Positions 1-5,061 of a stretch of DNA of 5,930 nucleotides are shown here, one piece after another (positions within the stretch are counted from its first letter, which is position 1; every line of letters begins with the position of its first letter). Under the pieces are notes generated by a model. It ran no database searches and was not told where the DNA came from. It saw only the letters and a program-made list of their open reading frames with translations. The stretch covers positions 1-5,930 of the forward strand of contig JAJZLW010000114.1 of the NCBI GenBank assembly GCA_021850505.1. The letters are read 5' to 3'. The position numbers were made by a program, and so were the translations under genes. Origin of the DNA: Thermoplasmata archaeon (lineage in GTDB: Archaea > Thermoplasmatota > Thermoplasmata > Thermoplasmatales > Thermoplasmataceae).

Positions 1-421
1 TTGATAATTTAATTGTGAGGCTTTCCTTTGCCAGGTTCACGTTGTCCTCTGTAATTCTTCTTAACCTGAAATACTCAGAGCTTCCATAATCCGTGTTTAT
101 AGCAGAGAAAAAGATCAGCTTCTGCCCCGTATCCTGTTTCCTGACAACATCAACGACTGCCTTAATTCCCTTCAAAGTCACATCGTCATGCGTCTGCTGT
201 GGATCATTGAATATTCCCGATGAATAGAGTATCATATCGAATTGCTTAACAGCATCCTGGAGTTTTTCAGTTTCAACAACGCTGCCAGTAATGTGTTCAA
301 TTCCCCTTTTGTCGAGAACTTCATTTTCATGCCTGGAATAGTATACTACTTTCTCAGCGTCAAGCGACATGGCTACATTGCTGCCAATAAAACCTGAGCC
401 GCCAATTACTATGGCCTTCAT
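1..421 (-). CDS. Atypical SDR / NAD(P)-binding Rossmann protein, N-terminal part (C-terminus outside window)
   Basis: The minus-strand frame opens with ATG at 421-419 and stays open for 140 codons to the left edge, so the C-terminal part is missing. The N-terminus reads as beta strand plus glycine-rich dinucleotide loop (MKAIVIGGSGFIGSN; GxxGxxG at residues 7-13). A second strand ends near residues 25-28, and an acidic residue (D62) precedes the strand ending in YSSG at 66-69. The strand KLIFFSA at 101-107 is followed by Y117. This order fits the atypical (NDUFA9-like or epimerase-like) short-chain dehydrogenase group, which binds NAD(P) in the cytoplasm. In the family the tyrosine is usually followed four residues later by lysine; here it is Y117-x3-R121. 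The substrate cannot be told. A TATA-like box about 26 bp upstream supports the chosen start and a leaderless transcript. The gene is divergent from the thiolase operon; a functional link is not shown. Confidence 0.85.
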   Translation of the reverse strand, partial: MKAIVIGGSGFIGSNVAMSLDAEKVVYYSRHENEVLDKRGIEHITGSVVETEKLQDAVKQFDMILYSSGIFNDPQQTHDDVTLKGIKAVVDVVRKQDTGQKLIFFSAINTDYGSSEYFRLRRITEDNVNLAKESLTIKLS

Positions 422-445
422 GTCAAGTGTATGCGCGGTAAACTG

Positions 446-455
446 ATATAATTTT
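446..455 (-). promoter_or_regulatory. TATA box of the leftward SDR gene
   Basis: Read on the minus strand this is AAAATTATAT, an AT-rich TATA-like element. Its centre lies about 29 bp before the ATG at 421. With the usual archaeal spacing of 25-27 bp from TATA centre to transcription start, RNA would begin at about 422-425, so the message would be leaderless or nearly so. No Shine-Dalgarno sequence stands in front of this start, which agrees. Confidence 0.5.
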
Positions 456-483
456 CTAGCTACCATTCACTGCAGGATTAATA

Positions 484-492
484 TTATAAATA
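484..492 (+). promoter_or_regulatory. TATA box of the thiolase-DUF35-ThyX-like operon
   Basis: TTATAAATA is a good archaeal TATA match centred at 488. Transcription would start near 513-515, only a few bases before the ATG at 518, so the first gene would be almost leaderless. Only a weak purine patch (AAGG, 509-512) precedes the start. This is the only clear promoter seen for the three rightward genes. Confidence 0.55.
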
Positions 493-517
493 GTAAAGGA
501 ATCTACATAAGGTTTTC

Positions 518-1780
518 ATGAAGCATAAAGGCCGAAAGGTATACATGGTTTCCGGCGGTGTAACTAAATTCGCAAAAGCAACTCCGGAAATGGATTTTAG
601 ACTGCGTGTGAAGAAGGCATTCGACTACGCTATGAATGACGTCGGACTTGAATTGAGAGACATCGACGGTTCTGTAGCTTCATATTTTTCAGATCATTTC
701 CAGAGGCAGCTGATGTCAGGTATCATGGTCCAGGATTATCTGGGCCTGACACCAAAGCCCAGCAAAAGAGTCGAGGGTGGAGGCGCCACTGGCGGCCTTT
801 CATTCCAGACAGGTTATGAGGAGGTCGCTTCCGGAAGGATGGACACCTGTGTTGTTTACGGCTTTGAATCCATGTCGCATGTTAATACATGGAAAGGAAA
901 TGAGTTCATAGCGCTCGCAAGCGATACTAATTTTGATTATCCGGTTGGTGGGTTCTATACGGGATATTATGCCATGATGGCTGTCAGGCATATGCATGAA
1001 TTTGGAACAACCGTTGAGCAACTTGCCAAAGTCTCGATCAAGAATCACGAGAACGCTCTTCACAATCCATATGCTCAGAGCCCGATGAAGCTTACAGTGG
1101 AGGATGTCAGGAAATCGCCGATGGTAGCATATCCTCTGACAAGGCTGGATGTTTGCGCAATGTCAGATGGCGCTGCTGTTGCGATACTCGCATCTGAAGA
1201 GAAGGCGTTTGAGATTACCAAGCATCCGATCGAAATAACGGGCATCGGTACAGGAACGGATACAATGAGGCTCGCAGACAGACCGTTTGGCAAGGTTCCA
1301 CTTCTTCCAAAGGAGAAAGCATCAGACTACAAAGATCTGAAATATCCCGGAATTCACTCATTCAGGGCTGGAAGATCTGCCGCGAAGGAGGCATATGAAG
1401 CAGCTGGCATAACAGATCCGCTGAATGAGATTGACGCAATTGAACTGCACGACGCATACACATCATCTGAAATACAGACCTATGAGGATCTTGGGCTGTG
1501 CAAATACGGAGAGGGCGGGCAGTTCATAGATGAGGGGAAACCCAAACTTAATGGAAAGATTCCCGTCAACTTCTCTGGCGGCCTGCTTGCATGCGGTCAT
1601 CCGGTTGGTGCAACTGGAATAATGCAGGGCGTCTTCATGTTCTGGCAGCTTCAGAAAACAATAAAGAAGCATTTCAGGGACGACAAGCTTCAGCTGAAGA
1701 ATCCAAAACGCGGGCTAATACACAGTCATGCAGGCACCGGAACCTATGTTACAGTTTCTATCATGGAGGTGCCAAAATGA
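518..1780 (+). CDS. Archaeal thiolase-superfamily protein lacking the nucleophilic cysteine
   Basis: The 420-residue product has the usual length and layout of archaeal (SCP-x-like) thiolases. Visible landmarks are VSGGVTKFA near residues 11-19, the first-half active-site loop at 85-94, RRHM-like AVRHMHEFGTT at 155-165, SDGAA at 216-220, the ELHDAYT motif at 309-315, GHPVGATG at 360-367, and the C-terminal HSHAGTG at 402-408. Thiolases condense or cleave acyl-CoAs using a cysteine in the VExxC loop. Here the loop reads VEGGGATGG, so Gly89 (codon 782-784) occupies the cysteine position. Histidines H311 and H361 are kept. The remaining cysteines are C111, C213, C328 and C359; C359 sits two residues before H361. 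Databases would probably label it acetyl-CoA acetyltransferase, but that reaction is doubtful. Start: the first ATG after the TATA box, matching the family N-terminus. It overlaps the DUF35 gene by four bases, which suggests the two proteins act together. Alternatives are a thiolase-fold aldolase or a non-catalytic partner. Confidence 0.9.
   Translation: MKHKGRKVYMVSGGVTKFAKATPEMDFRLRVKKAFDYAMNDVGLELRDIDGSVASYFSDHFQRQLMSGIMVQDYLGLTPKPSKRVEGGGATGGLSFQTGYEEVASGRMDTCVVYGFESMSHVNTWKGNEFIALASDTNFDYPVGGFYTGYYAMMAVRHMHEFGTTVEQLAKVSIKNHENALHNPYAQSPMKLTVEDVRKSPMVAYPLTRLDVCAMSDGAAVAILASEEKAFEITKHPIEITGIGTGTDTMRLADRPFGKVPLLPKEKASDYKDLKYPGIHSFRAGRSAAKEAYEAAGITDPLNEIDAIELHDAYTSSEIQTYEDLGLCKYGEGGQFIDEGKPKLNGKIPVNFSGGLLACGHPVGATGIMQGVFMFWQLQKTIKKHFRDDKLQLKNPKRGLIHSHAGTGTYVTVSIMEVPK
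1765..1770 (+). promoter_or_regulatory. Shine-Dalgarno site of the DUF35 gene
   Basis: GGAGGT lies six bases before the ATG at 1777, inside the last codons of the thiolase-like gene. It fixes 1777 as the start and rejects the longer in-frame extension that begins at 1591 within the thiolase gene. Internal operon genes using Shine-Dalgarno sites while the first gene is leaderless is a normal archaeal arrangement. Confidence 0.75.
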
Positions 1781-2304
1781 CGATAAATCCTGACGCAAAG
1801 ATGGAAGAGAGCCAGTCTGGAACTGAGGTTTACACGATAGATCCACTTGTTGTCAAATCAACCTATTCAATAGATTACATCCACAGTTTCGCACAGGACT
1901 CAGAGTTCTTCAGGGCACTTGGGAAGAAGAAGCTGATGGGAAGCAGGTGCAAAAAGTGTGGTTACGGTTACGGAACACCAAGGTCCCACTGCATGATGTG
2001 CGGTGCTGAAACCGAGTGGATCGAATTGCCAAAGACCGGAAAGATACATTCGTATACAACCTGTTATTTTGGCAGCGAGGTCTTCCTTCCACAGACGCCA
2101 TTCAACTTGATAATGGTTGAATTTGAGGGTATAGATTCTCTATTCATGGCAAGGCTTATCGGTGCAGACCAGGATGATATGTACGTCGGCATGCCAGTGG
2201 TTGCAAAATTCAAACGGCTGCAGTCTTTCAGCCCAACGGATGTTTACTTTGTCCCGGCAAAGGGCTCAGGAAGGAATGACCAGAAAGGGAAGAAAAAGAG
2301 ATAA
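1777..2304 (+). CDS. DUF35 (zinc-ribbon plus OB-fold) acyl-CoA-associated protein
   Basis: The 175-residue protein starts at an ATG overlapping the upstream stop as ATGA. After about 30 variable residues comes a helical stretch (YIHSFAQDSEFFRALGKKK, 34-52) typical of DUF35 proteins. Then comes a rubredoxin-like zinc ribbon with CxxC pairs at C58/C61 and C72/C75. Residues from about 80 to 160 form the OB-fold-like domain (WIELPKTGKIHSYTTCYF at 81-98; GMPVVAKF at 138-145). The C-terminus is a short basic tail ending GKKKR. DUF35 proteins bind thiolase-fold enzymes. In the archaeal mevalonate pathway one bridges acetoacetyl-CoA thiolase and HMG-CoA synthase, and others are needed by Ltp2-type steroid side-chain aldolases. 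No HMG-CoA synthase gene is in this window, so the neighbouring cysteine-less thiolase homologue is the likely partner. Cytoplasmic; the family call is secure, the reaction is inferred. Confidence 0.9.
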   Translation: MTINPDAKMEESQSGTEVYTIDPLVVKSTYSIDYIHSFAQDSEFFRALGKKKLMGSRCKKCGYGYGTPRSHCMMCGAETEWIELPKTGKIHSYTTCYFGSEVFLPQTPFNLIMVEFEGIDSLFMARLIGADQDDMYVGMPVVAKFKRLQSFSPTDVYFVPAKGSGRNDQKGKKKR

Positions 2305-3843
2305 ATGGTCGAAAAGAGGGAAGCATTTTCCAACCGGGACAGAAATGTTTTCCTTATAATTGCTGAGAGGGGCATAGATCGCGGTGCCCTCATTTCGCGT
2401 TATAGCAGGACTGCATCACTGGACATCAGAGAGGTCTACGACAAAGAATTCGCTGCAAACTCAGAAAGGGGTTCAGAATTCTACAGGCGAGTATTCAGCG
2501 ACTACGGTGATGAGTCAGTAGCGGAGCTGGTTTTCGCTCAGGTAGGGGTGCAGGGTGTTTCAAACGTTGTAAGTAAGATGATGGAAGACCTGCGTATTGG
2601 TCTCTCTTTCATCGAAAAATCCTCCAGATATGTGAGATATGACAAAAAAGTGAATGGGAGATATCTCTACCTGTCAGCGGAGGAGGCAGGGATAAATGGA
2701 AACCTGCAAACAGAATATGATGATCTCTGTAAGGATCTTTTCACATTCTACTCAGTATGCTATGGCCAGGTTTCAGGTTATTTTGAAAAAACCAATCCGA
2801 TTGAGAATTGCGCATTCACTAACAGGAAAGATTCCTCTGAATCCCTCTATTCAGATCTATCAGGAAACGAAAAAGAGCTAGCACAGAAGGCCTATGGCAG
2901 TGCTATCAGGGCAAGGGCACTTGATGACATAAGATATATACTGCCCACCTCAACACTCACAAATTTAGGAATATCTGGCAATGCCAGGGCATTCATCCAT
3001 CTGGTATCAAAAATGAAGGCAACCGGTTTAATTGAAGCCCGGAAGCTGGCAGATGACATATACAAAGAACTGCTTCCGGAATTCCCTGAGATAATCAATG
3101 CAGCGACTTCTGATTATGGCAGATCAAACATAGATTATACAAGAGAAAGGGAATCTTTCAGACCAGACCCTCGATCAAATCAACACGATACTGTTGAATT
3201 GGTTTCATTTAACAGCGAAGATGAGGAGTTGAAGAAGATCGGCTTGGCATATTCTATCAAAACAGGATCTACCGGTCAGAGCAGGGACGATGTAATTTCA
3301 TTCATAAATAGACAGGGTGCCGTGCGAAAGAACAGAAGGAACAAACCATCTAGGGAGTTTGAGATACCCGTCTACCAATTCCTGATTTCGACAAATTACG
3401 GTGCCTTCAGGGATCTTCAGAGGCACAGGATGATGACGATAATAAGGGGTTTTTTGAATCCAAAGAGTGGATATGACATACCAGTGTCAATCCGGCACGA
3501 TGAGAATCTTCTTTCTGAATACGTATTACTTATGGAAAGAGCGGCAAACTTATGGGAAAAAATTTCAGTTAAGAATGGATACGAAATTGCTCAATATGTG
3601 ATCCCTTACGCATACAGGTATCCCATTTACGTATCAATGAATCTGAAAGAAGCATGTTACCTGACAGAACTCCGCTCAACGCCTCAGGCCCATTTTGACC
3701 TGAGAAAGATATCGGCATCCATCTACGATTCTATAAAATCAGTGCACCCTAATCTGTCAAACATCATCAGGTTTGTGGACAAGGCAGATTATCCGCTTGG
3801 AAGAATATTTGCAGAATTCAGGAAGGAGAAGAAGACTGCGTGA
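2305..3843 (+). CDS. Tandem two-repeat ThyX-family (FAD-dependent thymidylate synthase-like) protein
   Basis: The 512-residue protein is about twice the length of a normal ThyX (roughly 220-250) and holds two ThyX-like repeats. ThyX makes dTMP from dUMP using methylene-tetrahydrofolate, NADPH and FAD. Repeat 1 (about 15-265) has YGDES at 67-71, SFIEKSSRYVRYD at 101-113, and the IRYILP...NARAFIHL segment at 209-233. Repeat 2 (about 300-505) has RHRMMT at 373-378 and YVIP...NLKEACYLTELRS at 431-458. The family signature RHRxxSxNxxSxR is split. Repeat 1 has L96-R97-I98 instead of RHR but keeps S101, E104, S106 and R108. Repeat 2 keeps R373-H374-R375 but loses the serines and last arginine (F383, N385). 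A linker near 270-310 joins them. The start ATG follows the DUF35 stop directly (TAAATG), with a purine-rich run in front. It may be an active enzyme with composite sites or a ThyX-derived protein of another function; no folate-pathway gene is nearby. Confidence 0.82.
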   Translation: MVEKREAFSNRDRNVFLIIAERGIDRGALISRYSRTASLDIREVYDKEFAANSERGSEFYRRVFSDYGDESVAELVFAQVGVQGVSNVVSKMMEDLRIGLSFIEKSSRYVRYDKKVNGRYLYLSAEEAGINGNLQTEYDDLCKDLFTFYSVCYGQVSGYFEKTNPIENCAFTNRKDSSESLYSDLSGNEKELAQKAYGSAIRARALDDIRYILPTSTLTNLGISGNARAFIHLVSKMKATGLIEARKLADDIYKELLPEFPEIINAATSDYGRSNIDYTRERESFRPDPRSNQHDTVELVSFNSEDEELKKIGLAYSIKTGSTGQSRDDVISFINRQGAVRKNRRNKPSREFEIPVYQFLISTNYGAFRDLQRHRMMTIIRGFLNPKSGYDIPVSIRHDENLLSEYVLLMERAANLWEKISVKNGYEIAQYVIPYAYRYPIYVSMNLKEACYLTELRSTPQAHFDLRKISASIYDSIKSVHPNLSNIIRFVDKADYPLGRIFAEFRKEKKTA

Positions 3844-4767
3844 TTACAATATTTCAGATGCATGTGTGAGATTAATCTTCCAGTCAGGAAAACTGCCTGC
3901 AAGTTCAGCAATTATGCCATGAAATTCATTTGCTACGCAGCTGGGTATAATCATGCCCATAGTGAAATTCTTTCCAATCATACTGTGAAGCATACCAAGT
4001 ATGGCAACCAGCTTTTCTGTGGTCTTGTCGAAAACATATGAGACAAGGGGATTCCTGAACGTCATCTCATATATTCTGTCCCTGTCAGAAATCGACGTAA
4101 GCTCCTTCGGGCGGCTTATAAGGTTGCTTTTTTCGTAATAAACGGCCTGAATATTGTCGTTCAGGAGATATTTTACCTCGCGGTACCAGTTATTACCAAA
4201 TGTCGCTATCACATAATCCCCCTTTATGTCCATCGAAGATGGAGGAACTGACATTGTCAATTCATAGTAATTCAACTGGAAATTCTCAGGCAGAAAATCT
4301 CTATAATGCTTCAATGCTGCATTTTCAGCCATCAGGTTGACCTGGAACATGGAGAATTTCTTTGGAGCAAGGAGAATGGCAGATACTTTCTGCTGATCAG
4401 TGTCATGATACCTGAATATTATTGTCCTTTTTCCACCATGCACAATTACTGTATCTATAACCACAGAAGATATGGAAATCAGCGACTGGAATAACTCAAC
4501 GGTCTCTGGATCTGCTACGTCCCATTTTCCAAGGAACGATTCTTCCGTTTCCTTCAGTTTCAGGTCTCTAATATCTTTCAATGCAGGTTCAGATAAATCC
4601 TGGTTTTTTGGGATATTTGTAATAACAAAAGCGCTCTTTTCCTTTACCCTCAGCTTCGCCACGCCGTAGAAATCATGCTCTCCTGATAATACGACAAGCT
4701 TATCCCCATCCCTGAATGAGATAGAGCAGATCCGGTTCAGAAGAGAATTAACCTCGTTGAAAATCAT
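3844..4767 (-). CDS. Conserved-looking hypothetical protein, about 307 residues
   Basis: I do not recognise this protein. The minus-strand frame runs from ATG at 4767-4765 to a TAA at 3846-3844. A TTG two codons upstream (4773-4771) could extend it, but ATG is the simpler start. The product is a soluble mixed alpha/beta protein with no signal peptide, membrane segment, zinc-binding cysteine cluster or nucleotide-binding loop. It has only two cysteines, near residues 14 and 277. Numbered from this ATG, beta-rich stretches include KLVVLSG (23-29), a strand-like VVIDTVIVHGG (102-112) and TIIFRYH (115-121). An aromatic-rich middle contains NYYELTM (166-172) and GDYVIATFGNNWY (183-195). The C-terminal part is more helical. 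Codon use matches its neighbours, and a 300-codon uninterrupted frame argues that it is real. It converges on the ThyX-like gene with no space between the stops, and it is divergent from the thermosome gene. Nothing in the sequence shows its function. Confidence 0.82.
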   Translation of the reverse strand: MIFNEVNSLLNRICSISFRDGDKLVVLSGEHDFYGVAKLRVKEKSAFVITNIPKNQDLSEPALKDIRDLKLKETEESFLGKWDVADPETVELFQSLISISSVVIDTVIVHGGKRTIIFRYHDTDQQKVSAILLAPKKFSMFQVNLMAENAALKHYRDFLPENFQLNYYELTMSVPPSSMDIKGDYVIATFGNNWYREVKYLLNDNIQAVYYEKSNLISRPKELTSISDRDRIYEMTFRNPLVSYVFDKTTEKLVAILGMLHSMIGKNFTMGMIIPSCVANEFHGIIAELAGSFPDWKINLTHASEIL

Positions 4768-4784
4768 AGCCAATAATCATAAGG

Positions 4785-4798
4785 AAGTATGAATACTT
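4785..4798. promoter_or_regulatory. Inverted repeat upstream of the hypothetical gene, possible operator
   Basis: AAGTAT-GA-ATACTT is a perfect 6-bp inverted repeat with a 2-bp spacer. It lies 18-31 bp upstream of the ATG at 4767, where the TATA box of a leaderless leftward transcript would be expected. No better TATA match is visible, so the repeat may contain or overlap the promoter. A binding protein there would be expected to affect transcription; this is inference from position only. Confidence 0.3.
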
Positions 4799-4810
4799 TC
4801 ATTGTTATTC

Positions 4811-4829
4811 TGATGGTTTATTGATGGTT
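4811..4829. repeat. Pair of 8-bp direct repeats, 11-bp period
   Basis: TGATGGTT occurs at 4811-4818 and again at 4822-4829. The 11-bp period is about one helical turn, which would put both copies on the same face of the DNA. They lie 44-62 bp upstream of the hypothetical gene's ATG. In a short AT-rich region such a pair can also arise by chance. Confidence 0.3.
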
Positions 4830-4841
4830 GAATTCTTGAGC

Positions 4842-4857
4842 AGTTAATCATTTAACT
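4842..4857. repeat. Inverted repeat in the divergent intergenic region
   Basis: AGTTAA-TCAT-TTAACT is a perfect 6-bp inverted repeat with a 4-bp spacer. It is too weak and AT-rich for a terminator hairpin, and both flanking genes point away from it. It lies about 75 bp upstream of the hypothetical gene and about 155 bp upstream of the thermosome TATA box, so a regulator site is possible but unproven. Confidence 0.3.
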
Positions 4858-4902
4858 TTCATCAACCTATGGCATTCTACCGGATCTTAACAGCATTCGA
4901 AA

Positions 4903-4914
4903 ACATAAAATGTG
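4903..4914. repeat. ACAT-N3-ATGTG element, far upstream of thermosome
   Basis: ACAT-AAA-ATGTG resembles the element at 5026-5038 (ACAT-ATTT-ATGTG), differing in the AT spacer by one base. The two copies lie about 123 bp apart upstream of the thermosome gene. They could be two sites for one regulator, but the elements are short and AT-rich. Confidence 0.25.
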
Positions 4915-5010
4915 ATTTTTACCATTGCAATATCTCACAATATTTTCCCGTTTTCCATGATTTTTCTTTTATTGCTGCTGCTTTTAATATCGCGCCTTTG
5001 TTTAAATAAA

Positions 5011-5020
5011 AGTTTATATT
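5011..5020 (+). promoter_or_regulatory. TATA box of the thermosome gene
   Basis: AGTTTATATT contains a typical archaeal TATA box (TTTATAT, 5013-5019). With standard spacing, transcription would start near 5041-5043, leaving a leader of about 20 bases that includes the Shine-Dalgarno site at 5047. This differs from the leaderless arrangement of the two promoters at the left of the window. Confidence 0.55.
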
Positions 5021-5025
5021 GAAGA

Positions 5026-5037
5026 ACATATTTATGT
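5026..5037. promoter_or_regulatory. Inverted repeat between thermosome TATA box and transcription start
   Basis: ACATA-TT-TATGT is a perfect 5-bp inverted repeat with a 2-bp spacer, located just downstream of the TATA box and before the expected transcription start. A protein bound here would block RNA polymerase recruitment, so it could be a heat-shock operator. It does not match the Archaeoglobus HSR1 motif (CTAAC-N5-GTTAG) as I remember it. Alternatively it is a second AT-rich promoter element. Confidence 0.3.
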
Positions 5038-5046
5038 GTCAAAATT

Positions 5047-5052
5047 GAGGTG
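5047..5052 (+). promoter_or_regulatory. Shine-Dalgarno site of the thermosome gene
   Basis: GAGGTG lies nine bases before the ATG at 5062 and supports that start over the in-frame ATG five codons later (5077). Confidence 0.65.
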
Positions 5053-5061
5053 CAAAATAAA

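Larger units (their letters stand above)
4768..5061. other. AT-rich divergent intergenic region
   Basis: This 294-bp stretch separates the leftward hypothetical gene from the rightward thermosome gene. It contains the short repeats and promoter elements listed separately. I see no open reading frame of note, no tRNA-like fold and no GC-rich hairpin. The part from about 4915 to 5000, rich in T runs, shows nothing I can name. Confidence 0.6.

Noticed and set aside
800..1672. Three minus-strand open frames opposite the thiolase-like gene
   Set aside because: They have no promoter, ribosome site or recognisable product, and the sense frame explains the sequence.
1591..1776. In-frame 62-codon N-terminal extension of the DUF35 gene
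   Set aside because: It lies inside the thiolase-like gene in another frame, has no family resemblance, and a strong Shine-Dalgarno site with an ATGA overlap marks 1777 as the start.
518..3843. The three-gene operon as a defence or mobile system
   Set aside because: No nuclease, toxin, transposase, integrase or repeat array is present, and all three families have metabolic relatives.
4128..4133. T-run as terminator of the rightward operon
   Set aside because: It is only six T residues about 285 bp past the last stop codon and inside the opposing gene; one short T-run is not enough evidence.
4306..4669. Two short plus-strand open frames opposite the hypothetical gene
   Set aside because: They overlap each other and the long minus-strand frame, with low-complexity translations; they are shadows.
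4768..4773. TTG start adding two residues to the hypothetical protein
   Set aside because: An ATG two codons downstream is the more usual start, and the palindrome/TATA position fits it equally well; the TTG remains possible.
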